Positions 1-9,362 of a stretch of DNA of 64,000 nt are shown in pieces. The stretch is taken from contig CBDETG010000095.1 in assembly GCA_965242745.1 (NCBI GenBank), forward strand, positions 62,001-126,000, given 5' to 3'. The position numbers and the translations under genes were made by a program. Numbering within the stretch: position 1 is the stretch's first letter; every line of letters starts with the position of its first letter. This stretch comes from JABAAI01 sp965242745. GTDB taxonomy: Bacteria > Spirochaetota > Leptospiria > Leptospirales > Leptonemataceae. Below the pieces are notes generated by a model that did not search any database, was not told the DNA's origin, and saw only the letters and a program-made list of their open reading frames with translations.

Positions 1-94
1 TATTGTGCACTTGTTTCAAGATGAGAGCAAAATACCAGCATTTTTCCTGTCCATCAAGAATGGGGAGCAAATACTCCTAGGCCTACCTAGGATC

Positions 95-114
95 CAGGCG
101 CTACGCCTGCTTTT
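95..114 (+). terminator. Short hairpin followed by a T run, upstream of rpsF
   Basis: CAGGCG, a 3-base loop and CGCCTG form a perfect 6-bp stem followed by CTTTT. It could end a transcript entering from the left or sit in the leader of the rpsF operon. No gene is visible in bases 1-188. Confidence 0.4.
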
Positions 115-188
115 AGAGTTGGTGCTGGTTTTTTCTTAATCCATCTCTTTTTTGGGATATGCTTGACAAAGAAAGAGGCTTGTAAGTA

Positions 189-473
189 GTGTACATTCAT
201 ATGCGTCTCTACGATGTAATAGTGGTCTTGTCTCCTAAGCATCCAGAACAGGAGGCCATGGATGTCTTGAATCGTATTCTGGAGCGTTTTGGCGTACATA
301 TAAGGCGTGAAGAAAAATGGGGCTATAAGAGGCTACCTCATCCTATCTCCGGCCTCAAGCGGGCTTTTTTTGTCTATAAAAGCTGCAAGATAGACGCAAA
401 ACAGATTCAGGAACTAAATAGAGAATTGCTGCTAAACGCACATGTTTTGCGCTTTATGTTGAAAAGGGCTTAG
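189..473 (+). CDS. rpsF: 30S ribosomal protein S6
   Basis: S6 binds 16S rRNA in the platform of the small ribosomal subunit, normally as a heterodimer with S18. The 94-residue product has the family pattern: an RLYDVIVVL first strand, a Glu-rich helix, a KRLPHPI segment and a YKS strand near residue 60. The start is open. GTG at 189 has an AGAGG about 10 bases upstream, whereas ATG at 201 gives the more usual N-terminus (MRLYDV) but is about 22 bases from it. It opens the ribosomal and replication group rpsF-ssb-rplI-dnaB. The S18 gene usually found in such clusters is absent here. Confidence 0.95.
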   Translation: MYIHMRLYDVIVVLSPKHPEQEAMDVLNRILERFGVHIRREEKWGYKRLPHPISGLKRAFFVYKSCKIDAKQIQELNRELLLNAHVLRFMLKRA

Positions 474-547
474 GTGGTCTGCGCCTAGTGTTTGGGAAAG
501 GGGAGTGAGGGCAGCATGATTGGAGTTTGTGAGGAATTAGGAAATTT

Positions 548-1027
548 ATGGCTGGTGATCTAAACCAAGTAACGCTTATAGGGCGCCTAACCAGGGACCC
601 GGAGCTTCGCCAAACGGGGAATGCTGCAAGCCTTTGCCGTTTTAGTATAGCAAGTAATTACATCTATGTACAGAATGGGGAGCGGCGTGAGGAGGTGTCT
701 TTTTTTAACTGCACAGCCTGGGGGCGGCGGGCAGAAACAATACAGCAATACTGCCATAAAGGCAAACAGGTTGCAATATCAGGGCGCTTGCGTCAAAACA
801 CTTGGCAGGATAACGAAGGTAAGAAGAATTCCATGGTGGAGGTCGTAGTGGAACAGCTGCAATTTCTAGGCGCTATGCAAAATGCCCCTATGCAAGAAAG
901 CGCTTTTCAGCCGCCTATGGCACATCAAGAAACTCCAGCCCCCTCCAATGGACAAGAGAAGCAAGTTGTGTCTGCCCAGCCTCCCCATCATGCAGCAGAA
1001 ATGGAAGATGATGATATCCCTTTTTGA
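548..1027 (+). CDS. ssb: Single-stranded DNA-binding protein
   Basis: SSB coats single-stranded DNA during replication and repair and recruits partners through its acidic tail. The 159-residue protein has an OB fold in about residues 1-105 (N-terminal NQVTLIGRLTRDPEL, then FFNCTAWGRRAE). A Pro/Gln-rich linker follows, and the C-terminus is the classic MEDDDIPF tip. An AGGAA lies just ahead of the ATG. Its stop codon lies 11 bases before the rplI ATG, so the two are almost certainly co-transcribed. Confidence 0.97.
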   Translation: MAGDLNQVTLIGRLTRDPELRQTGNAASLCRFSIASNYIYVQNGERREEVSFFNCTAWGRRAETIQQYCHKGKQVAISGRLRQNTWQDNEGKKNSMVEVVVEQLQFLGAMQNAPMQESAFQPPMAHQETPAPSNGQEKQVVSAQPPHHAAEMEDDDIPF

Positions 1028-1038
1028 GCGCTTTGACC

Positions 1039-3261
1039 ATGAAAGTGATTTTACAAAAAAACGTTCTCGGTTTGGGTGACTTTGGGGAAGTCAAAGAAGT
1101 CAAAGCCGGCTATGCTCGTAATTATCTTATCCCCCGCAAGCTTGCCATATCCGCTTATTCAGGATCAAGCAAGGCTCTAGAACATCAGAAACGCAGTCTT
1201 GCAAGCAAAGCGCGCAAGCGCCAAGCTTTCATGGAAAGGCTCGCATCCAAGATAAAAGAGCTGGAAAGCTTGGAGATGGAAGTGCGGGCTGGAGAGGCAA
1301 ATAAAATCTTTGGTTCTGTGACAAATGCCCATATTGCTGAAGCCTTATCAGAAAAAGATATTATTATTGATAAACGTAAAATAGATTTGCGCGACAAAAT
1401 ACGCGCTCTTGGAGAGTATCCGCTGACATTGCGCTTGTCTGAAGGAATGCATTGCAGCCTGAAGCTAAGGGTTGTACCTGATGCTATTTCTCTAAAAAAG
1501 ATAGAACGAGCGCAGAAGAAAAAAGAAAAGCAGGAAGAGGCGCAAAAAGCAGCATCGGCGCAATCAGCACAGGAATCAGGCCAGCCCCAGCAGCCAGAGT
1601 CTGCAGGCAAGAAGTCAGAGTCATCACAAGGATCAGGGGAGCCTCAGCAGCCAGAGTCCGCAGTCAAAAAGTCAGAGTCATCACAAGGATCAGGCCAGCC
1701 CCAGCAGCCAGAGTCCGCAGGCAAGAAGTCGGAGTCATCACAGGGAGCCGGGGAGCCACAGCAGCCAGAGTCCGCAGGCAAGAAGTCAGAGTCATCACAA
1801 GGATCAGGGGAGCCCCAGCAGCCAGAGTCTGCAGGCAAGAAGTCAGATTCATCACAAGGATCAGGCCAGGCGCCGCAGCCAGAGTCTGCAGGCAGGAAGT
1901 CAGATTCATCACAGGAAGCCGGGGAGCCACAGCAGCCAGAGTCTGCAGGCAAGAAGTCAGATTCATCACAAGGATCAGGCCAGGCGCCGCAGCCAGAGTC
2001 TGCAGGCAAGAAGTCAGAGTCATCACAAGGATCAGGGGAGCCTCAGCAGCCAGAGTCCGCAGGCAAGAAGTCAGAGTCATCACAAGGATCAGGCCAGGCG
2101 CCGCAGCCAGAGTCCGCAGTCAAGAAGTCAGAGTCATCACAAGGATCAGGGGAGCCCCAGCAGCCAGAGTCCGCAGTCAAGAAGTCAGAGTCATCACAAG
2201 GATCAGGGGAGCTCCAGCAGCCAGAGTCCGCAGTCAAAAAGTCAGAGTCTGCACAGGAAGCAGACCAGCCCCAGCAGCCAGAGGCCACAGGCAAAAAGTC
2301 AGAGTCGGCACAGGGATCAGGGGAGCCCCAGCAGTTAGAGTCCGCAGTCAAGAAGTCAGAGTCAGCACAGGAAGCAGGCCAGCCACAGCAGCCAGAGTCC
2401 GCAGGCAAGAAGTCAGAGTCATCACAAGGATCAGGGGAGCTCCAGCAGCCAGAGTCCGTAGGCAAGAAGTCAGAGTCATCACAGGGATCAGGCCAGGCGC
2501 CGCAGCCAGAGTCCGCAGTCAAGAAGTCAGAGTCATCACAGGGAGCCGGGGAGCCCCAGCAGTTAGAGTCTGCAGGCAAGAAGTCAGATTCATCACAAGG
2601 ATCAGGCCAGGCGCCGCAGCCAGAGTCTGCAGGCAAGAAGTCAGAGTCATCACAAGGATCAGGCCAGCCCCAGCAGTTAGAGTCTGCAGGCAAGAAGTCA
2701 GATTCATCACAAGGATCAGGCCAGGCGCCGCAGCCAGAGTCTGCAGGCAAGAAGTCGGAGTCATCACAAGGATCAGGGGAGCTCCCGCAGCCAGAGTCCG
2801 CAGTCAAGAAGTCAGAGTCATCACAAGGATCAGGGGAGCTCCCGCAGCCAGAGTCCGCAGGCAAGAAGTCGGAGTCATCACAAGGATCAGGGGAGCCCCA
2901 GCAGCCAGAGTCCGCAGTCAAGAAGGCAGAGTCATCACAAGGATCAGGGGAGCCCCAGCAGCCAGAGTCCGCAGTCAAAAAGTCAGAGTCTGCACAGGAA
3001 GCAGACCAGCCCCAGCAGCCAGAGGCCACAGGCAAAAAGTCAGAGTCATCACAAGGATCAGGGGAGCCCCAGCAGCCAGAGTCCGCAGTCAAAAAGTCAG
3101 AGTCTGCACAGGAAGCAGACCAGCCCCAGCAGCCAGAGTCTACAGGCAAGAAGTCAGAGTCAGCACAGGAAGCAGGCCAGCCACAGCAGCCAGAGTCTGC
3201 AGGCAAGAAGTCAGCGCAGGATGAGAAAGCCGGCTTGCGTGTGCCAGCAAGCGGCAGCTGA
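1039..3261 (+). CDS. rplI: 50S ribosomal protein L9 with a giant C-terminal repeat tail
   Basis: L9 binds domain V of 23S rRNA near the L1 stalk and helps limit frameshifting. ATG at 1039 is chosen because it gives the canonical MKVILQKNVLGLGDFG N-terminus; the frame is also open to an upstream TTG at 1024. Residues 1 to about 150 cover both L9 domains: GYARNYLIPRKLA, a long Lys-rich linker helix, then a C-terminal domain with NKIFGSVTNAHIAEAL. The family is normally about 150 residues, but this protein is 740. After a Lys/Glu/Ala-rich stretch (about 151-186) come 28 tandem 19-residue units plus a partial one, rich in Ser, Gln, Glu, Lys and Pro and predicted disordered. The frame is unbroken, so this is a true in-frame extension in this sequence. 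Confidence 0.93.
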   Translation: MKVILQKNVLGLGDFGEVKEVKAGYARNYLIPRKLAISAYSGSSKALEHQKRSLASKARKRQAFMERLASKIKELESLEMEVRAGEANKIFGSVTNAHIAEALSEKDIIIDKRKIDLRDKIRALGEYPLTLRLSEGMHCSLKLRVVPDAISLKKIERAQKKKEKQEEAQKAASAQSAQESGQPQQPESAGKKSESSQGSGEPQQPESAVKKSESSQGSGQPQQPESAGKKSESSQGAGEPQQPESAGKKSESSQGSGEPQQPESAGKKSDSSQGSGQAPQPESAGRKSDSSQEAGEPQQPESAGKKSDSSQGSGQAPQPESAGKKSESSQGSGEPQQPESAGKKSESSQGSGQAPQPESAVKKSESSQGSGEPQQPESAVKKSESSQGSGELQQPESAVKKSESAQEADQPQQPEATGKKSESAQGSGEPQQLESAVKKSESAQEAGQPQQPESAGKKSESSQGSGELQQPESVGKKSESSQGSGQAPQPESAVKKSESSQGAGEPQQLESAGKKSDSSQGSGQAPQPESAGKKSESSQGSGQPQQLESAGKKSDSSQGSGQAPQPESAGKKSESSQGSGELPQPESAVKKSESSQGSGELPQPESAGKKSESSQGSGEPQQPESAVKKAESSQGSGEPQQPESAVKKSESAQEADQPQQPEATGKKSESSQGSGEPQQPESAVKKSESAQEADQPQQPESTGKKSESAQEAGQPQQPESAGKKSAQDEKAGLRVPASGS
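1597..3192 (+). repeat. 28 x 57-bp tandem repeat inside rplI
   Basis: Twenty-eight units of exactly 57 bp fill 1597-3192 with no insertions or deletions; a partial unit follows. The typical unit encodes ESAGKKSESSQGSGEPQQP. Variation is by substitution: AG/AV/TG after ES, SESS/SDSS/SESA, QGSG/QEAG/QEAD, and EPQQP/QAPQP/ELPQP/QPQQL. Some variants recur in blocks (for example SESAQEADQPQQP followed by EATGKK occurs twice), as unequal crossing-over would leave. Both strands have long open frames here as a by-product of the composition. Confidence 0.97.
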
Positions 3262-3312
3262 AGGCAGCAGCTCTTATACTTCCAGCTATGATATAAAAAC
3301 GGAGTGCTGACT

Positions 3313-4728
3313 GTGTTGAAACTGGTAAATCCCATCTCGCCTTCACTTACTCCGCCTCATGATATAGAGGCAGAGCGCCAACTCTTAGGCGCTTTGCTTG
3401 TTCGTTCCACTCTGATACCAGGCATAGAATCGCAGCTCCATTCTGAAGATATTTATTTAGAATCGCATAGACTGCTCTACAAAACCATACTTGAGCAAAA
3501 TCGTGAAGGTGTGCTTGATCTGGATTCTGTGCAGGTCATACAACGTCTAAGCGATCTATCACATTTGGAAGAAGCTGGAGGCTCTCACTATATTATGAGT
3601 CTTGCTCAGAAGGTTCTTGCTCCAAGCAATGCTGCTCATCATGCGCAGCGCATTAAAAATCTTGCTATGCGCCGCAAGCTTATGGAAGCGGCCAATAATA
3701 TCATAAAAAATGCCAGTATGCCTGTTGAGGATGAGGATGCTTTTTTGCATCAGGTAGAAGACAGCATCTTAAGTATTACCAATCAGAGCTTACAATCCGG
3801 TATTCAATCTACCAAGTCTTTACAAGAAGATTTTCAAGAACATATAACTGGATTGTTAGAGGCGCGTGGTGAGCTCAGGGGAGTCCTCACGCACTACAAA
3901 GAGCTGGACCGTATCACTTCCGGCTTGAAAGAGGGGACGCTGCTTGTCATCGCTGCGCGTCCAGGTGAGGGGAAAACAACTCTTGCTTTGAATATAGCCG
4001 CTAATATAGCTCTTATGGACCAAAAACCTGTCTTGCTGTATTCTTTGGAAATGAGTCAGATGGAGCTTATGATGCGTCTCTTGTGTTCTCGATCACAGAT
4101 CAATCATGAGGAATTGAAAAGGGGGCATGTGAATTCCAGACGCATCTCAGACCTCAATAAGTCCGTAGATGACATTTGCCGCGCTCCTATTTATATCGAC
4201 GACTCTGGAGATTTAACTATATGGGAGTGCATGGCGCGTACCCGTAAATTCAAAATCGATCTGCAGCAACAAGGGAAAAAGCTGGGCTTAGTAATCGTAG
4301 ACTATCTCCAGCTGATGAGTGATCCCGCAGCTCGCAGCCATGGGCGTCAGCATGAAGTTGCTACTATCTCGCGCTGCCTCAAGCAGCTGGCCCGCATAGT
4401 GGATGCGCCTATTATTGCGGTGTCTCAGATGAATCGTTCTGTAGAGCAAAGGAAAAGCCGGCCTCTGCTCTCAGACCTGCGTGAATCCGGCGCTATAGAA
4501 CAGGATGCGGATATTGTGATGTTTATACATGATGATACAAAGGGAGAGAGGGAACAAGATGCGGACGAGTTTGATGATGGAGCCATGTCTCGGGAGGAGA
4601 AAGAAGGGAGTATGGAGATGATCATAGCTAAGCATCGCAGCGGACCTGTAGGGGATTTTCGTCTGATCTTCCGTAAGGCTATTAACCAGTTTGCGGATTT
4701 CCCAGAGCTGAGCGCCAAAATGCGTTGA
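3313..4728 (+). CDS. dnaB: Replicative DNA helicase DnaB
   Basis: Hexameric 5'-3' helicase that unwinds DNA at the fork and binds primase. The N-terminal domain starts PPHDIEAERQLLGALL; the RecA-like ATPase domain has Walker A ARPGEGKTT (about residue 215), a Walker B-type strand LVIVDYLQLMS and the C-terminal RESGAIEQDADIVMFIHDD motif. Length is normal for the family. GTG at 3313 is preferred because GGAG at 3301-3304 is 8 bases upstream; the frame also opens at GTG 3304, which overlaps that site. It follows rplI by about 50 bases. Confidence 0.96.
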   Translation: MLKLVNPISPSLTPPHDIEAERQLLGALLVRSTLIPGIESQLHSEDIYLESHRLLYKTILEQNREGVLDLDSVQVIQRLSDLSHLEEAGGSHYIMSLAQKVLAPSNAAHHAQRIKNLAMRRKLMEAANNIIKNASMPVEDEDAFLHQVEDSILSITNQSLQSGIQSTKSLQEDFQEHITGLLEARGELRGVLTHYKELDRITSGLKEGTLLVIAARPGEGKTTLALNIAANIALMDQKPVLLYSLEMSQMELMMRLLCSRSQINHEELKRGHVNSRRISDLNKSVDDICRAPIYIDDSGDLTIWECMARTRKFKIDLQQQGKKLGLVIVDYLQLMSDPAARSHGRQHEVATISRCLKQLARIVDAPIIAVSQMNRSVEQRKSRPLLSDLRESGAIEQDADIVMFIHDDTKGEREQDADEFDDGAMSREEKEGSMEMIIAKHRSGPVGDFRLIFRKAINQFADFPELSAKMR

Positions 4729-5150
4729 ACTAAGAGCCGTCTCAAAACTAGGCTCTTGCGGCGCAGACATAATGCAGCGCCCAGACGCCGCATTTGCGCT
4801 ACAAGGGCCCCGCAATCCTACGGCGTCCCGGGATCCACTATGTACAGCTTAGAATTGAAAGGCGGGTCTAAGTAGACCTACGTTGCCTGACTTGTTCTGA
4901 TATGTAACGCACATGAGCTTGCAGGCATTTAGAGAAGCGCAAAGGCGTTCTTATTTTTAGCTGCATACAAACTATTTTGCATACGCGTGATTTTTTGGCT
5001 TTGCTAAAAAAAACCTGTTCCAAAAACTCTGTAAACATAAAGTGACATTTAGAATACGGCTAAGCGAGTCTCTTAAAGCCGCCAAGACGCAAGGGGGAGG
5101 GGCTTAAGTTTCAGTATCATGAATCGTATTTTCATTTCATCAATTTTATT
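4729..5150. other. Gene-free spacer with a weak hairpin and possible repeat remnant
   Basis: An inverted repeat AAGAGCC/GGCTCTT (4732-4757, 12-base loop) directly follows the dnaB stop but has no T run, so it is at best a weak terminator. At about 4757-4795 a piece containing GACATAATGC and GCGCC resembles, in degenerate form, modules of the intergenic repeat arrays elsewhere in the window. A small palindrome GGTCTA/TAGACC lies near 4865. No convincing gene is visible. Confidence 0.4.
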
Positions 5151-7262
5151 ATGGATCGTATAAAGGATCATATTTTATCTACCCATAAAGGTTTTTACTG
5201 CTTTGCAAGCGCAGACTTATGGGACATGTGGAGCAGCATCGTCAAGGGGCTAAAAAAAATGGATGCTCTCCAGAGCAAGTCTGCTCCCATAAACTTTCCA
5301 GAAGAAAGTATCTTTATCTTCATCTTAAACAAGCTGGATATACAAAACTATGCTCCCTTTCTCGATGAGCTGAGCGCAGGGGGCGCAACTCAGATCGGCT
5401 TCCTGCTCGAAGACAATGAGGCATGGCTCAGCTTCCCTGAAAGCTTGTGGAAAAAGAGTAATGTCCTGTTGTCGCATAACCCCGGCCACGCAAGCCGGGA
5501 GCTGATATGCGGTAATGTTAGGAAACTCTATAAGCAGCTCCTAAGAGAAAAAGAAAACCTTATGCTACAACAACAGATTGTAATGCGTAGAAAAAGTTTA
5601 GGCAATATTTTACACATAAGCAGGGCCTTAGCGACAGAAAGGAAACTAGACGTATTGATTACTTCGATTCTGGATTATGTTCGAGAAGCAGCCAGCGCTG
5701 ATGGAGGTTCTATTTACGTAGTGGAGAGTCATAAGAATGGAACTCAGGCTGACTTCCTGCGCTTTAAGGGCTCTGCTATGCTGCTCAAACAAGATGAATT
5801 TCTACTGCCGATCAATAACCAATCCATAGCCGGCTATGTGGCTTTAACAGGCAAACCTGTGATTATCAAAGACGCTTACAAACTGCCCGCAAATATATCT
5901 TTTCGCTTCCATCAAAAATTTGACCGCATACACTCCTATCATACCAAATCCGTGATGGCTCTTCCTATGATAAACCAGCTAGGCGAGATCATGGGCGTTT
6001 TACAGCTTGTGAATCGCAAAAGAAACTTTGAGAAAAAACTTACAATAGAAGATATGAAAGGCAAAGAAGTAATCCCCTTTAGCCAAAGAGACTACCAGCT
6101 GGCATCTGTTATCACCAGCCAAAGCGCAATAGCTCTATACAACCACAAACTCATACACGGACAAAGAGAGCTGCTAGAAAGCGTGATCCATCTGATTGAC
6201 GGCGCCATAGACGCAAAATCAAGTCATACGGGGGGGCATTGCCACAGAGTACCCATATTAACAGAGATGCTGGCGCAGGCCGTTTGCGATACCAAAGAAG
6301 GGACATTTGCGGATTTTCATCTTTCTGAAGAGCAGTGGTATGAGCTTCGCATTGCAGCTGGCCTGCATGACTGCGGCAAGATTGTTACCCCTGTGCATGT
6401 TATGGAAAAAGCTACCAAACTAGAGACAATTTTTGATCGTATAGAGCTGATAAAATTACGTTTTAGCATTCTTAAGCAGGAAGCAAAACAGGAACATAGA
6501 GAAAGATGCTTGGCGCAGAAAATCCAGGAGCCAGAAAGCGAAGCTATTTTAGAAAAGCGTCTGCAAAAGATTCATGAAATGCAAAGTTTTATAGAAAACG
6601 CTAATATCGGAGGAGAGTTCCTAAGTGACGCAGACAAAGCAAAAATTCAAGAAATTGCTAAGGAAAGATACAGCTCAGATTCCGGCAAAAAACCTCTGCT
6701 CACGGAAGACGAAGTAAAAAATCTTTCCATAGAGCGGGGCACTCTCACGGAGGAAGAGCGTCTGATTATCAATGGCCACATGGTAGAGACGGTAAAGATG
6801 CTGGAATCTTTGCCCTTCCCGCCCAATCTACAGTCTGTACCGGAATATGCCTGCGGACATCATGAAAAAATGGATGGCACGGGTTATCCCCGCGGTATTT
6901 TTGCGGGCGACATGTCTGTGCCTGCGCGTATCATGGCGATAGCGGATGTATTTGAGGCGCTTACAGCAGTAGATCGTCCTTACAAAAAGGGGAAAAAGCT
7001 TTCTGAAGCCATGTATATCATGGGCAGGATGAAAGAAGATAACCACTTTGATCCGGAGCTTTTTAATATTTTCGTAAAGTCCAAGGCTTATCTGGCTTAT
7101 GCGCGCCTCTATATGCGCTCTGATTTGATTGATGAAGTGGACGAAGAAGCATTGCTCAAAATTCAGGCTAAGGGCTTTGATCTGCCTTCCCAAGAAGAGC
7201 GCCAAAAAAGGTGGGGAAATTTCTTAGCTGCCTACCAGAACATTTCTACTTGGACAAAGTAG
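5151..7262 (+). CDS. GAF domain / HD-GYP phosphodiesterase
   Basis: Probable cyclic-di-GMP phosphodiesterase. About residues 1-145 are an unassigned N-terminal region that may be a degenerate receiver-like fold. About 150-320 is a GAF sensor (LDVLITSILDYVREAASADGG, then IAGYVALTGKPV). The HD-GYP domain follows: HCHRVPIL, LHDCGK with H406 and D407, GHMVET, HHEKMDGTGYP at 570-580, and DVFEALTAVDRPYK. A charged helical insertion of about 120 residues separates the first HD motif from GHMVET. ATG at 5151 has no strong ribosome binding site. purC begins 15 bases after its stop, so they may share a transcript. Confidence 0.9.
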   Translation: MDRIKDHILSTHKGFYCFASADLWDMWSSIVKGLKKMDALQSKSAPINFPEESIFIFILNKLDIQNYAPFLDELSAGGATQIGFLLEDNEAWLSFPESLWKKSNVLLSHNPGHASRELICGNVRKLYKQLLREKENLMLQQQIVMRRKSLGNILHISRALATERKLDVLITSILDYVREAASADGGSIYVVESHKNGTQADFLRFKGSAMLLKQDEFLLPINNQSIAGYVALTGKPVIIKDAYKLPANISFRFHQKFDRIHSYHTKSVMALPMINQLGEIMGVLQLVNRKRNFEKKLTIEDMKGKEVIPFSQRDYQLASVITSQSAIALYNHKLIHGQRELLESVIHLIDGAIDAKSSHTGGHCHRVPILTEMLAQAVCDTKEGTFADFHLSEEQWYELRIAAGLHDCGKIVTPVHVMEKATKLETIFDRIELIKLRFSILKQEAKQEHRERCLAQKIQEPESEAILEKRLQKIHEMQSFIENANIGGEFLSDADKAKIQEIAKERYSSDSGKKPLLTEDEVKNLSIERGTLTEEERLIINGHMVETVKMLESLPFPPNLQSVPEYACGHHEKMDGTGYPRGIFAGDMSVPARIMAIADVFEALTAVDRPYKKGKKLSEAMYIMGRMKEDNHFDPELFNIFVKSKAYLAYARLYMRSDLIDEVDEEALLKIQAKGFDLPSQEERQKRWGNFLAAYQNISTWTK

Positions 7263-7277
7263 CGCTTAGCGTTTAGA

Positions 7278-8174
7278 GTGCTCTCAGAAAAGACAGTCAC
7301 GCCTTTGTACAAAGGTAAAGTACGCAGATTATATCCGGTAGATGACAGAAGCCTTATGATCTATGTTAGCGACCGGGTCTCTGCCTTTGATCTTGTCTTT
7401 GCAGAAAGCATCCCCCGCAAAGGCAGCATACTCAATCAAATATCAGCAGCATGGCTACAAGCTATAAAAAAAGAGGCCCTCTGTGAGCGCTACGGCTTCT
7501 CTACTCATTTGATCACAGACAAACTTGAAGAATTCCCAAGACCTTATTCTCAATTCTCTGCATGGAATGGCAGAGCCATATATGCCAAAAAAACGCAGCC
7601 CATAGACTTCGAATGCATAGTCCGGGGCTGCCTGGCTGGCTCTGCCTGGAAGGAATACCTAAAAAGCAAATCTATTTGCGGCCAAAAGATGCCCGGAAAT
7701 CTGCAGGCAGGAGAAAAGCTGCCAAAGCCTCTTTTCAGCCCATCCACAAAGGCCCCCCTCGGGGAGCACGATCGCAATGTCAGCTATGAAGAAATGGAAG
7801 CCAAATTGGGTACGGTATTGAGCAGAAAGCTAAAAGAGATTTCCCTGGCCCTTTATGAATTTGCTGCAAAGAAAATGCTTGCGCAGGGGATTTTGCTTGC
7901 TGATACAAAATTCGAATTCGGTCTTGCAAAGGAAAGGGAATTAGTATTGATTGACGAAGTCCTTACGCCTGATTCGAGCCGCTACTGGCTTTGGGATCAT
8001 TACTTGCCTGGACATATCCCAGCTGGTCTTGATAAGCAGTATATACGTGATTATGTAGAGTCTCTAGGATGGAATAAAAAACCCCCTGCTCCCCCGCTTT
8101 CGCAGGAAATCATTTCCAAGACCAGCGCTTTGTATCAGGAAATACACAGCAAGATTAAACAAGCGCTGGCTTAA
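7278..8174 (+). CDS. purC: SAICAR synthase (phosphoribosylaminoimidazole-succinocarboxamide synthase)
   Basis: Joins aspartate to CAIR using ATP in de novo purine synthesis. The 298-residue protein starts with the nucleotide-binding GKVRRLYPV and continues with SDRVSAFD, RGCLAGSAWKEY, LPKPLFSPSTKA and LADTKFEFG, all hallmarks of the longer bacterial PurC type. The start is GTG at 7278; no strong ribosome binding site is seen. No other purine gene is in the window. Confidence 0.96.
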   Translation: MLSEKTVTPLYKGKVRRLYPVDDRSLMIYVSDRVSAFDLVFAESIPRKGSILNQISAAWLQAIKKEALCERYGFSTHLITDKLEEFPRPYSQFSAWNGRAIYAKKTQPIDFECIVRGCLAGSAWKEYLKSKSICGQKMPGNLQAGEKLPKPLFSPSTKAPLGEHDRNVSYEEMEAKLGTVLSRKLKEISLALYEFAAKKMLAQGILLADTKFEFGLAKERELVLIDEVLTPDSSRYWLWDHYLPGHIPAGLDKQYIRDYVESLGWNKKPPAPPLSQEIISKTSALYQEIHSKIKQALA

Positions 8175-8246
8175 AAAAGAAAGACCGGCAAAAAAACAGC
8201 TAGATAAAAGTATCAGACCGCGCAGGGAAGCACGCTTTGCTCGTCT

Positions 8247-9362
8247 TCATTCCCGCTCTTCTACAAAAAGCAGCGCATGGCCATCAGGGTCCCTGGCCAG
8301 AAAGGCTCTTTTATAGCCCCGCAGAGTCTTATTGAGAGTCACGGGTCTTGCAGAGACAAGCCAGCTTTTTTGTTTCCTAAGAAGTTCCCAAAAGGGCAGA
8401 ACATTTTCTACATAGAGCACGCTGTGCCAGTGCCATATATCACTGGCCTGAGTGTCGCGGGGATAAAGACGACCAGGTCCGGGGCGCAGGTAATGCAAAA
8501 ACTCAATGGCTGGGCCTGCTTTGCCTTTTAGCGTTGTGATTTGCACCCGCGCATCTTTCACATTATTCAAGCGAGCCTGCTCTATACCATAGTTTAAGCT
8601 TCCGCCCAGCTTCTTCATTCCAAGCATATCTCTATAAAAGGCCAGACTTCTTTGCGTACTAAAGACAGCTATAGCCGTATGATCTATACCTAAAAAAAGC
8701 TCTGCCTTCTTTCTTTGCCAACGGGGCTCGCCCTTGCCCGGCGGGAAATAAATGATTTCCAAAACATGCCTGTCTGGGTCCCGAAAATAAAAAGCCTTGA
8801 TGCCGGCAGCGCTCTTATTCCAATCTGGTATACGCTGCGGGCTTGTGGAGACATGAGCTACGCCGTGTTTCCGTAAATGCCTATAAGCTTTTTCCATATT
8901 ACTAACAACAATAGCTATATGCTGAAACCAGAGATCATTGCTGCGAGAAGGCACGGGTATAGGGCGCCCCTCTGGAGTAAGAAATTCGTTAAGATGTATG
9001 ATTTCCCGTCCTAAGCGCAGGCGGGCCGTACGCACGCGCAGGCCAAAAATACCGTAAAGCTCCTCCCATGGCTTTCCATAGACCTCACTGATCCACAGCT
9101 TCTTAAAAGCTAGAACTTTAGTATAAAACAGGAGAGACTCCCGCAGATTAGAGACCGTAATCGCTATAGGTCCTACAGACTGGATATGAAGACTGCCGCT
9201 GGAAGCTCTTTCTTTCTGAGCCCATAACAGGGACAAAGAAGCGCCGTCAAAAAGCAGAAACAGGGATATAAATAAACTAAGCTTTTTTATCCTGCTCATC
9301 TCTTGCAGAGCCTTTACATTATCAGATGCTGCGCTCTGGAGCGCTCCAATTCCCGCCGCCAT
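8247..9362 (-). CDS. Exported two-domain VOC (glyoxalase/dioxygenase-like) protein
   Basis: Two vicinal-oxygen-chelate modules are visible. The first begins IQSVGPIAITVSNLRESLLFY and ends DPDRHVLEIIYF; the second begins LGIDHTAIAVFSTQRSLAFYRDMLG and ends DPDGHALLFVEE. These folds bind a metal and act as lyases, dioxygenases or resistance proteins; the substrate cannot be read. ATG at 9362 overlaps the GMC stop by one base, but ATG at 9299 gives a cleaner signal peptide (MSRIKKLSLFISLFLLF). The protein is therefore probably periplasmic. It is the last gene of a four-gene reverse cluster. Confidence 0.8.
   Translation of the reverse strand: MAAGIGALQSAASDNVKALQEMSRIKKLSLFISLFLLFDGASLSLLWAQKERASSGSLHIQSVGPIAITVSNLRESLLFYTKVLAFKKLWISEVYGKPWEELYGIFGLRVRTARLRLGREIIHLNEFLTPEGRPIPVPSRSNDLWFQHIAIVVSNMEKAYRHLRKHGVAHVSTSPQRIPDWNKSAAGIKAFYFRDPDRHVLEIIYFPPGKGEPRWQRKKAELFLGIDHTAIAVFSTQRSLAFYRDMLGMKKLGGSLNYGIEQARLNNVKDARVQITTLKGKAGPAIEFLHYLRPGPGRLYPRDTQASDIWHWHSVLYVENVLPFWELLRKQKSWLVSARPVTLNKTLRGYKRAFLARDPDGHALLFVEERE

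Noticed and set aside
2043..3335. Long reverse-strand open frame (430 codons) opposite the L9 repeat
   Set aside because: It is produced by the low-stop composition of the 57-bp repeat; it has no domain or ribosome binding site, and L9 on the other strand is certain.
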